A DNA stretch of 64,000 nt, taken from Phocaeicola_A sp036804505. GTDB taxonomy: Bacteria; Bacteroidota; Bacteroidia; Bacteroidales; Bacteroidaceae. Every line of letters starts with the position of its first letter. Positions within the stretch are counted from its first letter, which is position 1. Below the pieces are notes generated by a model that worked only from the letters and a program-made list of their open reading frames with translations, was not told the origin of the DNA and searched no databases. Where the stretch lies: assembly GCA_036804505.1 (NCBI GenBank), contig DAIRSI010000004.1, positions 110,577 to 174,576 on the forward strand, written 5' to 3'. The position numbers and the translations under genes were made by a program. Below are positions 43,774 to 52,095 of this stretch, in pieces.

Positions 43774-45954
43774 TTATTTCTTCAGCCATCTGTCGAGCCA
43801 GCTGAAGAATGTACGTTGCCATAGAATACCGTTTTGAGGTTTCAGTACCCAATGATTTTCATCCGGATACAAAAGCAATTCTGCCGGGACTCCGCGGAGG
43901 CATGCAGCATTGAATGCGGCTTCTCCTTGTGAGGCAAGAATACGGTAATCTTTTTCTCCATGGATACATAAAATAGGAGTATCCCATTTGTCAACATAGA
44001 GATGAGGAGAATGAGCATACGTATTTTGTGCCGTTGCATTATTTTTCATCCAAAAGGCACCTCCTAAGTCCCAGTTGGTGAACCATAATTCCTCAGTCTC
44101 GACATACTGTTGCTCCACATTGAAGATACCGTCATGAGCAATGAATGCCTTGAAACGCTTGTCGTGGTTTCCTGCAAGCCAATAAGCGGAATAACCGCCG
44201 AAACTGGCTCCTACACAACCCAAACGGTCCTTGTCCACATAGGATTCCTTGCAAAGATCATCAATGGCAGTCAAGTAATCTTTCATGCATTGTCCGGAAT
44301 AATCACCACTGATTTCTTCCAGCCATTCCATTCCGAAACCGGGAAGTCCGCGGCGATTAGGAGCGATGATGATATATCCGTTGGCAGCCATGATTTGAAG
44401 ATTCCAGCGAACGCTCCAGAATTGGCTGACAGGACTTTGAGGACCACCTTCGCAGAAGAGCAAAGTAGGATATTTTTTTGTTGCATCGAAATGAGGAGGG
44501 TAAACAACCCATGAAAGCATATCTTTGCCGTCAGTTGTTTTAGTCCAGCGTTCTTCAACTTTACCCATCGTCAGTCGATCCAGAATCTGCTTGTTCTCAA
44601 AAGTCAGTTGTGTTGATTTGCCATCTTTAATGTTCACTGCATAGATATCGTCGGGAGCGCTCATGGAATGACGTGTGGCAATCAGATTTTTGCCGAGTAT
44701 GGCAACGGATGCATAGTCATGTATGCCTTCCGTCAGTTTTTTGACAGCTCCTTTCAGATTCGTACTGTATAATTGGGTGGTACCATGCCAGGTTCCTACA
44801 AAATACAGGGTCTTGTTGTCCGGTGCCCAGCAATAATCATCTACATTAGATTCAAAAGATTCTGTCACATAAACTTTTTTGCCTGTGGTGCGGTCTAGTA
44901 CACAGAGACGGTTCCTGTCGCTTTCATAACCATCACGTTCCATACTTTGCCATGATATATATCGTCCGTTTGCACTATAGCGTGGATTGATGTCATAACC
45001 CATATTCAAGTCGACGGAACCCTTTGCATTGACTGCTTGCTTTTGAAACGATTCCGACATAATGACATTCGGACGTACGTAATTGGAAGGTTTGCACAAA
45101 TTTGTAGTTTTACCCGTCTCCAGATTATACTCGTAAATATCGGAATCGGTAGAAGTTGCAGAATTTATGCCGGTCAGCTTTTTACTCGTATAGGCAATAC
45201 TCTTGCTGTCCGGACTCCAGCTTAACTGTTCGATGCCTCCGAATGGCTTGAGAGGGCTCTCGAATGGTTCACCTTCCATGATATCCTTCACATTAGACAT
45301 GATACCTTCTGAAATATCAGCAAGGAATGGATGGGGGATAGTTGTTATCCATTCATCCCAATGTTTGTGCATGGCATCTGTCACAATGATACCTGTTGTC
45401 TTGCTCAAATCCTTATACAACTCATTTCCTTTTTTTACTGAACCGTCGTATGGAATTTGTGAAATAAAAAGTATATGCTTTCCATCAGGTGAAACAGAGA
45501 ATGCATCAATATCTTTTTCATTTCCTGAAATCATTCTTTTGCTGGTGCCGTCAATATCCATTGTCCAGATTTGACTTGACCCGTTTTCGGAGCTCAAATA
45601 GGCAATTTTGTTTCCATTGTCAATCCAGATCGGATCACCTTCGCTTTTGCTGGAGGTAGTCAGACATTTGTTGTCTGTGCCGTCAGCATTCATGATGTAA
45701 ATCACACGATGGCTTTTATTTTCTATTACGCTATAGTAGGCTACGGTATATACGACCTTCTTTCCATCCGGGGAAACGCTGTAACCGCCAACCCTTCCCA
45801 TTGCCCATAAAGATTCAGGCGATAGAAGTCCATTTTCTATCTTTACATCCTGTCGGCCTATATATGAGCCTTCGGGAACATTGCCTTTTAAATTTGCACC
45901 TTGTGATGTCAAAGCCAAAGCAGTTGCCATAATTGTAAGATTAATTCTTTTCAT
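43774..45954 (-). CDS. secreted S9-family prolyl-oligopeptidase-type peptidase
   Basis: 726 residues. After a signal peptide (about 1-20) comes a beta-propeller (about 45-440, with SVSPDGKKVVYT and SWSPDSKSIAYT blades) and an alpha/beta hydrolase domain (about 470-726). The catalytic triad is Ser584 in GASFGGYS, Asp669 in HGEKDYR and His701 in DENHWV. It resembles dipeptidyl- and acylaminoacyl-peptidases that process periplasmic peptides. It lies 79 bp after yidC, with a terminator between, so it may have its own weak promoter. Confidence 0.92.
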   Translation of the reverse strand: MKRINLTIMATALALTSQGANLKGNVPEGSYIGRQDVKIENGLLSPESLWAMGRVGGYSVSPDGKKVVYTVAYYSVIENKSHRVIYIMNADGTDNKCLTTSSKSEGDPIWIDNGNKIAYLSSENGSSQIWTMDIDGTSKRMISGNEKDIDAFSVSPDGKHILFISQIPYDGSVKKGNELYKDLSKTTGIIVTDAMHKHWDEWITTIPHPFLADISEGIMSNVKDIMEGEPFESPLKPFGGIEQLSWSPDSKSIAYTSKKLTGINSATSTDSDIYEYNLETGKTTNLCKPSNYVRPNVIMSESFQKQAVNAKGSVDLNMGYDINPRYSANGRYISWQSMERDGYESDRNRLCVLDRTTGKKVYVTESFESNVDDYCWAPDNKTLYFVGTWHGTTQLYSTNLKGAVKKLTEGIHDYASVAILGKNLIATRHSMSAPDDIYAVNIKDGKSTQLTFENKQILDRLTMGKVEERWTKTTDGKDMLSWVVYPPHFDATKKYPTLLFCEGGPQSPVSQFWSVRWNLQIMAANGYIIIAPNRRGLPGFGMEWLEEISGDYSGQCMKDYLTAIDDLCKESYVDKDRLGCVGASFGGYSAYWLAGNHDKRFKAFIAHDGIFNVEQQYVETEELWFTNWDLGGAFWMKNNATAQNTYAHSPHLYVDKWDTPILCIHGEKDYRILASQGEAAFNAACLRGVPAELLLYPDENHWVLKPQNGILWQRTFFSWLDRWLKK

Positions 45955-45973
45955 AAATTTATTGTATTAAGTA

Positions 45974-46014
45974 AGAAAAAAGTCCGTAAAAGACTTGAGG
46001 AATTTTACGGACTT
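45974..46014 (-). terminator. terminator of pyrG-yidC
   Basis: Reading the minus strand, AAGTCCGTAAAA (46014-46003) pairs with TTTTACGGACTT (45991-45980), followed by a T run at 45980-45975. The perfect 12-bp stem suggests efficient termination before the S9 gene. Confidence 0.8.
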
Positions 46015-46033
46015 ACTTATTTGTTACGTCATG

Positions 46034-47893
46034 TTATTTCTTTTTATTAGCCCGTTCTTTGTTTAAACGTTCTTGCTCTTTTTGCAAAGCTTCGAGTTTT
46101 TCCATCATGTTGGCTCTTTTTTTCGGTTTGTCTTTATTGGCCTGGTATCTGGCTTCCAGTTTTGCCAGCAAGGCCTTTTCGTCCGTTCTTTGCTTCAAAA
46201 TGAACATCGTGATGATGGAGATTAATCCGGAAATGAAATAATAATAGTTCAAGCCGGAGGAGTAGTCATTCAATACAAAAATGAATACTATAGGCATCAG
46301 ATACATCATCCATTTCATGGCAGCCATTTGTTGCTGACCGGTGTCTTGTTGCTGGGTGGTTATCCAGGTGTTGACAATCTGTGCCAAAGCAAACAACAGA
46401 CAGAACAGACTGATGTGGTTACCAATTAAAGGAAGAGTCGTGTTCCAACTTACCAATGCATCGTATGATGACAAGTCATCGGCCCAAAGGAAACTTTGCT
46501 GACGGAGTTCAATTGCATTCGGCACGAAATTGAATAATGCCAGGAACACCGGGGTTTGTATAAGTAATGGAAGACATCCCCCCATCGGGCTGACGCCATA
46601 TTTACTATATAATGCCATTGTTTCCTGCTGTTTCTTCATGGCATCTTCCTGCTTAGGATACTTTTGGTTTATTTCCTCTATTTTGGGTTTAAGCACTCTC
46701 ATCTTTGCCGATGAAATGTAGGATTTGTATGTTGTAGGATATACTAAAGTCTTGACAATGATTGTCATCAAAAGCAAGACAACACCCATACTGAGTCCCC
46801 AGCCTGTGAGCCAGTCAAACAAATATACCGTGAACCATCTGTTTATCCATCTGATGATAGGCCAACCCAAATCCACAAGTTCTTGTAATTGAAGATCTTT
46901 CTTGGATGTAGTCAGCTTGTTCGCTGCTTTCAGAGTAAAATATTTGTTTGGTCCGATATAGTACTGCATTACTGTAGGCTGCTTTCCTGTTGGATCGAAG
47001 AAACCTTTCATAGAAGCAGAAAAATCTTTCAAGTAACCGCTGCCCTCCGTTTCCTGAGAAGAAATAAGGTTTGTCTTGCTGAAATCCTGATTGGCAATTA
47101 AAGTTGTTGCAAAAAATTGGTTTTTGAAGCATATCCAATCCATATTCTCCGTGAAATCTTTGCTTTTGTCTCCACTGGCAGTCAGATAATCAGTTCCTTT
47201 GTTTGTTTTCTTATAAGTTAGGGTAGTGTAGCGGTTTTCAAATGAATAACCTTTTTCAAGTTGTCTGGTTTTCTGATTCCAGTCAATGTCTACATTTTTC
47301 AAAGAAGGAGAAAACAAGTTGGCTACGTTGTGTGCATCGATGGAAAAGTTTACCATATAACTGTTCCCAATCATGCTGTAGTTGAAATCGATGTATCCGT
47401 CAGCCGTAATAGGCAAACGCATCGTAACACTGCTATCCGTTACGTTGACCGCTTGAAAATAAAGATCTTTGGTGATAATATTTTCGTTCTTTCCCTCGAA
47501 AGAAAAATTCAGCTGGGATTCGTTCTTGTCAAAAAGAACCACAGGCTTTCCTTTTTGGTCGTTGTATTTCTTTAGGAGTGCCGAACAGATTCTTCCTCCT
47601 TTTGTTGAAAGTGTCAGTTCCGAAACTTCATTATGAAGCTTTATGAAATCTTCCTTTCCTTTGCTTGCCATAAATAATATGGAAGAGGAATCTTGCGACA
47701 CGGAATCCAACTTCTTTTGCTCTTTTATGACAGAGAGCTTTTGTTCTGCTGCCTTTTTTTGAGTAATAGCTTGAATTGAATCCTGTGCACGTTTTTGAGC
47801 CTGCATTTCTTCTTCACTTGGTCTTGACAAGTATGTGAAGCCTATCAGGACAGCTCCAATGAGTGCGAACCCAATTAATGTATTTTTATCCAT
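46034..47893 (-). CDS. yidC: membrane protein insertase YidC
   Basis: 619 residues. The N-terminal anchor (LIGFALIGAVLIGFTYL) leads to a large periplasmic beta-domain (about 60-345), then the conserved 60KD_IMP core (about 365-580) with helices such as GVVLLLMTIIVKTLVYPTTY and PMGGCLPLLIQTPVFLALF. A lysine-rich tail (about 585-619) can contact the ribosome. It inserts and folds inner-membrane proteins with or without SecYEG. It follows pyrG by 30 bp. Confidence 0.96.
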   Translation of the reverse strand: MDKNTLIGFALIGAVLIGFTYLSRPSEEEMQAQKRAQDSIQAITQKKAAEQKLSVIKEQKKLDSVSQDSSSILFMASKGKEDFIKLHNEVSELTLSTKGGRICSALLKKYNDQKGKPVVLFDKNESQLNFSFEGKNENIITKDLYFQAVNVTDSSVTMRLPITADGYIDFNYSMIGNSYMVNFSIDAHNVANLFSPSLKNVDIDWNQKTRQLEKGYSFENRYTTLTYKKTNKGTDYLTASGDKSKDFTENMDWICFKNQFFATTLIANQDFSKTNLISSQETEGSGYLKDFSASMKGFFDPTGKQPTVMQYYIGPNKYFTLKAANKLTTSKKDLQLQELVDLGWPIIRWINRWFTVYLFDWLTGWGLSMGVVLLLMTIIVKTLVYPTTYKSYISSAKMRVLKPKIEEINQKYPKQEDAMKKQQETMALYSKYGVSPMGGCLPLLIQTPVFLALFNFVPNAIELRQQSFLWADDLSSYDALVSWNTTLPLIGNHISLFCLLFALAQIVNTWITTQQQDTGQQQMAAMKWMMYLMPIVFIFVLNDYSSGLNYYYFISGLISIITMFILKQRTDEKALLAKLEARYQANKDKPKKRANMMEKLEALQKEQERLNKERANKKK

Positions 47894-47923
47894 AAAAATT
47901 CTTTATTTCTTTATATATCTTGT

Positions 47924-49522
47924 TTATTTGCTAATTGCAGCTTTTATGAATGACAAGAACAAGGGGTGCGGATTCAGAACCGTACTGCTATATTCCGGGT
48001 GGAATTGTGTTCCGATATACCATTTCAGAGACGGTATTTCCACTATTTCCACCAAGTCCGATTCCGGATTGACTCCAACACATTTCATTCCCGCTTTTTC
48101 ATATTCGGCCTTGAACTCGTTGTTGAATTCATAACGATGGCGATGTCTTTCCTGAATATGTGTCTTCTTGTATGCTTCGAATGTTTTGGAGCCTTGTTTG
48201 ACGATGCAGTCAAAAGCACCCAAACGCATTGTTCCGCCCATATTGGTAATCGATTTCTGTTCTTCCATGATATCAATTACATTATGTGTCGTCTTTTCGT
48301 CCATTTCCATGGAATTGGCATCTGCATAACCCAATACGTTGCGTGCAAATTCTATTGCCATGCATTGCATTCCGAAGCAGATCCCGAAAGTAGGTACATT
48401 ATGGGTTCGTGCATATTTGGCTGCTATGAATTTGCCTTCTGTTCCTCTGAGTCCGAATCCCGGGCAGATAACAATACCATCTACCTTACCTAATTTTTCC
48501 TGTACGTTATCTTCCGTAAGATACTCACTGTTGATAAATTCTACTTTACCTTTTCTATCATTATAGGTAGCAGCTTGTGACAAAGCTTCCAAAATAGACT
48601 TGTAGGCATCTTGTAAATCGTATTTTCCGACAAGTCCTATTTTCACTTCTTCCGTTGCCTTGTGTCTTCTGTCCAAGAACTCTTTCCAAGATGTGAGATC
48701 AGCGTCTTTTCCAATAGGCATGCCCATTTTTTTAAGAATTGTTTCATCAAGGCCTTGTTTCTGCATCAGAATAGGTACTTCGTAAATGGTAGGAGCGTCT
48801 ATGGACTGAACGACTGATTGCTCGTCAACATTGCAGAAAAGAGCAACTTTCTTACGAAGATTTATGCCCAGTTCATGTTCTGTGCGGAGAACCAGAATGT
48901 CTGGCTGTATACCTGCAGATTGCAATTCCTTTACTGAATGCTGCGTCGGTTTTGTCTTCAATTCTTTTGCTGCGGCCAGATATGGAACGTAAGTGAGGTG
49001 AACGCATAGCGCATTTCTTCCCATTTCCCATTTTAACTGACGAATGCTTTCCAGATAGGGCAATGATTCAATGTCACCTACAGTTCCGCCTATTTCGGTA
49101 ATCACAAAGTCAAATTGGTTCTTGTTACCTAATAACTTGATGTCACGCTTGATTTCATCAGTGATATGAGGAATGACCTGTATGGTCTTTCCTAAATAGT
49201 CACCTCTTCTTTCTTTGTCGATAACGCTTTTGTAGATGCGACCCGTCGTGATGTTGTTGGCTTTTGTAGTTTGGATACCCAGAAAACGTTCATAGTGTCC
49301 CAAATCCAAATCGGCTTCATGACCGTCAACTGTTACATAGCACTCTCCATGTTCATATGGATTCAGTGTCCCCGGATCAATATTGATATAAGGGTCAAAT
49401 TTCTGGATGGTAACTTTGTAGCCTCTTGCCTGCAATAGCTTACCGATGGATGAAGATATGATTCCTTTACCTAAAGAAGAAGCAACTCCACCTGTGACGA
49501 ATATATACTTTGTTTCTGCCAC
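47924..49522 (-). CDS. pyrG: CTP synthase
   Basis: 532 residues. The amidoligase domain begins KYIFVTGGVASSLGKG, with the Walker-type ATP site, and continues to about residue 270. The class I glutamine amidotransferase domain (about 295-530) has the nucleophile Cys in GICFGMQCMA and the His-Glu pair in QFHPEYSS. It makes CTP from UTP, ATP and glutamine. The start codon is GTG at 49522; an in-frame TAA lies upstream and no in-frame ATG fits. A promoter element is placed 40 nt upstream. Confidence 0.96.
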   Translation of the reverse strand: MAETKYIFVTGGVASSLGKGIISSSIGKLLQARGYKVTIQKFDPYINIDPGTLNPYEHGECYVTVDGHEADLDLGHYERFLGIQTTKANNITTGRIYKSVIDKERRGDYLGKTIQVIPHITDEIKRDIKLLGNKNQFDFVITEIGGTVGDIESLPYLESIRQLKWEMGRNALCVHLTYVPYLAAAKELKTKPTQHSVKELQSAGIQPDILVLRTEHELGINLRKKVALFCNVDEQSVVQSIDAPTIYEVPILMQKQGLDETILKKMGMPIGKDADLTSWKEFLDRRHKATEEVKIGLVGKYDLQDAYKSILEALSQAATYNDRKGKVEFINSEYLTEDNVQEKLGKVDGIVICPGFGLRGTEGKFIAAKYARTHNVPTFGICFGMQCMAIEFARNVLGYADANSMEMDEKTTHNVIDIMEEQKSITNMGGTMRLGAFDCIVKQGSKTFEAYKKTHIQERHRHRYEFNNEFKAEYEKAGMKCVGVNPESDLVEIVEIPSLKWYIGTQFHPEYSSTVLNPHPLFLSFIKAAISK

Positions 49523-49562
49523 GATATTATATCTTTAAATATTATTATATGCTTTAAAGCTG

Positions 49563-49570
49563 CAAAATTA
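49563..49570 (-). promoter_or_regulatory. -7 promoter element of pyrG
   Basis: The minus strand reads TAATTTTG, matching TAnnTTTG, 40 nt before the GTG start. Confidence 0.6.
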
Positions 49571-49684
49571 TAAAAAAAAGAGGAGATAAGAGTTTTTTCA
49601 ATAAAAAAAGTAATGAAAAGGAGTCATGATAAGTAAAAAGATGTTTAGTAATCGCTTTTGTTTTCATTTACTCAAAAAAATGAT

Positions 49685-49692
49685 TACTTTTG
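49685..49692 (+). promoter_or_regulatory. -7 promoter element of the DUF3078 gene
   Basis: TACTTTTG matches TAnnTTTG, 26 nt before the ATG. Confidence 0.6.
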
Positions 49693-49718
49693 CATAACAA
49701 AACAGATAGGGATTCATT

Positions 49719-51041
49719 ATGAAATTTAGATTTGTATTAGTTTTTTGTTTTACTTTTGTCTTTTCCGCCGCTTTTTCTCAATCATTGAAATCTACTATCC
49801 GTAAATACAATGATATGAGTTTGCAGGTGGTGAAGCATTTTTCAGACACTTTAGCTCATGAAGCTTCCAAACGTGATTCGTTGGTTGTAACCAATGATGT
49901 GCCTAATCCTTATTTATTCAGACTTTTTGCTCCTTTGACATATTATTATGGTCCGGTTAATTCGGTTTTGTTACCCGTAAAAAAGGATGAAATACCCGAT
50001 TCTCTTTCTCTATTGCCGGTGCCATGGGAAAAAAGAAACGACAGCATCAATCGTTTCATTGACAAGTCATTGCTATATGCTTACTTGTATAATCCGACCC
50101 AGGTGAAAAATACAGAGCGAAACATTATGAAACGTTCCCAATTCAGGGAAAATATTATCAAAGATACAAAAGAAGTGAAAGTGGTGGATTTGGCAAAGAA
50201 AAACACACCGTCACATACTCCTTTGAAAGAGGATATTATTGTGAAGAGACCTAATTTCTGGAAAAAATCTGGAAGCGCATCTTTGCAATTCACTCAGAAT
50301 TATATTTCAGGGAATTGGTACAAAGGAGGCGAAAGTACCAATACGATGTTGTCGGCTCTGACATTTGAAACAAACTATAATGATGAACAAAAAGTACAGT
50401 GGGATAATAAACTGGAATTGAAATTAGGCTTTTTATCCGCCCGTTCTGATACATTACATAAATATAAGACCAATAATGACTTGATCCGAGCCGCATCTAA
50501 ACTAGGCTTCCGTGCCGTGTCAACATGGTATTATACTTTTCAGGCAGAATTTAATTCGCAGTTTTTTGAAGGATATAAATCAAATGACCCTAAAATGTAT
50601 TCAAATATTTTTGCTCCTGCCAATTTGATATTCAGTGTCGGTATGGACTATAAGAAGACCAATAAAGTTCTTACGGCTTCTGTATATCTTTCTCCCGGTG
50701 CTTATAATATGAGGTATGTCGGCGATCGTCGGGTTGATGAAACTCAATTCGGCCTGAAAAGCGGACATAGTTTTCTTCATGATATAGGTTCGAAGATTGA
50801 AGTTAATACTAAATGGAAAGTGGTGAATAACATTACATGGCAATCACGTCTCTATTACTTTACCAATTATAAAAAAGTGGAAGCCGAATGGGAAAATACA
50901 GTAAATATGGCTGTTACAAGAACCATTTCGACCCAACTTTTCTTTCATGGGAGATTTGATGACGGCGTGGTAAAAAAGTCCGGTTTCGGATATTTTCAAT
51001 TGAAAGAATTGTTAAGTGTCGGTTTGAATTATACCTGGTAA
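49719..51041 (+). CDS. DUF3078 outer-membrane protein
   Basis: 440 residues with a signal peptide (ending AFSQ). The C-terminal half (about 185-440) carries the DUF3078 signature NYISGNWYKGGESTNTMLS and then alternating beta-strands (WDNKLELKLGFL, VLTASVYLSPGAYN, LKELLSVGLNYTW) ending in an aromatic residue. It is probably an outer-membrane barrel of unknown function. The EamA gene starts on the base after its stop. Confidence 0.85.
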   Translation: MKFRFVLVFCFTFVFSAAFSQSLKSTIRKYNDMSLQVVKHFSDTLAHEASKRDSLVVTNDVPNPYLFRLFAPLTYYYGPVNSVLLPVKKDEIPDSLSLLPVPWEKRNDSINRFIDKSLLYAYLYNPTQVKNTERNIMKRSQFRENIIKDTKEVKVVDLAKKNTPSHTPLKEDIIVKRPNFWKKSGSASLQFTQNYISGNWYKGGESTNTMLSALTFETNYNDEQKVQWDNKLELKLGFLSARSDTLHKYKTNNDLIRAASKLGFRAVSTWYYTFQAEFNSQFFEGYKSNDPKMYSNIFAPANLIFSVGMDYKKTNKVLTASVYLSPGAYNMRYVGDRRVDETQFGLKSGHSFLHDIGSKIEVNTKWKVVNNITWQSRLYYFTNYKKVEAEWENTVNMAVTRTISTQLFFHGRFDDGVVKKSGFGYFQLKELLSVGLNYTW

Positions 51042-51944
51042 ATGAAAGAGCAGGGTAAAATAACATATCATTTATTGGCACTATTCACTATAATTGTGTG
51101 GGGGACAACCTATGTTTCTACAAAAGTATTGCTTTTACATGGATTTAATCCGGTTGAAATTCTGATTTGTCGTTTTTCTTTAGCTTATGTTTTCATTTGG
51201 ATATTTTCACCGAAGAAAATTTTTTCTGACTGTTGGACAGATGAATTGCAAATGCTTGGACTGGGGTTATTCGGCGGATCCCTATATTTCATGGCAGAGA
51301 ATACATCATTATCAATAACTTTAGTTTCCAATGTTTCTCTCATTACCGCTACGGCACCTATATTGACAGCCATTGTTGCACATTGTTTCTCAAAAGGCTA
51401 CCGAATGGACAGAAACATAATATACGGTTCAATAGTAGCTTTAATTGGAGTAATATTTGTTGTCTATAATGGCAATTATGTATTCAAAATCAATCCGATA
51501 GGAGACTTTCTTGCTTTTTGTGGTGCACTGATGTGGGCTTTTTATGGTTTGCTTCTTAAACGGATGGGCAATAAATATTCATCAACGTTTATCACCAGAA
51601 AAGTATTTTTCTACGGAGTCGTCACACTTATTCCCATCATGAATCATTATGTACATTTTTCTATAGGGATGTTTCGATTACCCGAAGTATGGGGCAATTT
51701 ATTGTTTTTAGGTTTAATAGCCTCATTTTTATGTTATCTCACATGGAATGTGGCATCAAATAAACTAGGCGTAGTTTGTGTTTCCAATTATATATATGTG
51801 TCACCGGCTGTGACATTGATATCTGCTGCTATCGTACTGCATGAGCGAATTACATTGATGGCTATTGTAGGGGCAGCCTTTATTCTTTTGGGCGTATATG
51901 TTGCTCAGAAGGGATTCAAACTTCCGGTAAAAAGATTGCAATAA
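51042..51944 (+). CDS. EamA/DMT-family permease
   Basis: 300 residues with ten predicted membrane helices in two EamA repeats (about 8-140 and 155-290). Typical stretches are FTIIVWGTTYVSTKVLL and WNVASNKLGVVCVSNYIYVSPAVT. DMT exporters move amino acids, nucleosides or other small metabolites; the substrate here is unknown. It is directly abutted to the DUF3078 gene (no intervening base), so cotranslation is likely. Confidence 0.88.
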   Translation: MKEQGKITYHLLALFTIIVWGTTYVSTKVLLLHGFNPVEILICRFSLAYVFIWIFSPKKIFSDCWTDELQMLGLGLFGGSLYFMAENTSLSITLVSNVSLITATAPILTAIVAHCFSKGYRMDRNIIYGSIVALIGVIFVVYNGNYVFKINPIGDFLAFCGALMWAFYGLLLKRMGNKYSSTFITRKVFFYGVVTLIPIMNHYVHFSIGMFRLPEVWGNLLFLGLIASFLCYLTWNVASNKLGVVCVSNYIYVSPAVTLISAAIVLHERITLMAIVGAAFILLGVYVAQKGFKLPVKRLQ

Positions 51945-52043
51945 TATTTCAAATTTATCTCGGAATGTATTTATTCTGAAAATAAATAGACTTTTTAGAT
52001 AGATTTTTTTGTGGAACTCTTCATCTTTTAAATTATATTTATT

Positions 52044-52051
52044 TATATTTG
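52044..52051 (+). promoter_or_regulatory. -7 promoter element of the TonB receptor/OB-lipoprotein operon
   Basis: TATATTTG matches TAnnTTTG, 44 nt before the ATG. An AT-only hairpin (51968-51988) upstream may weakly end the EamA transcript. Confidence 0.6.
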
Positions 52052-52095
52052 CAATAAGATTGAAATATAATAAAAAAACTTTTTAAAAACGTACT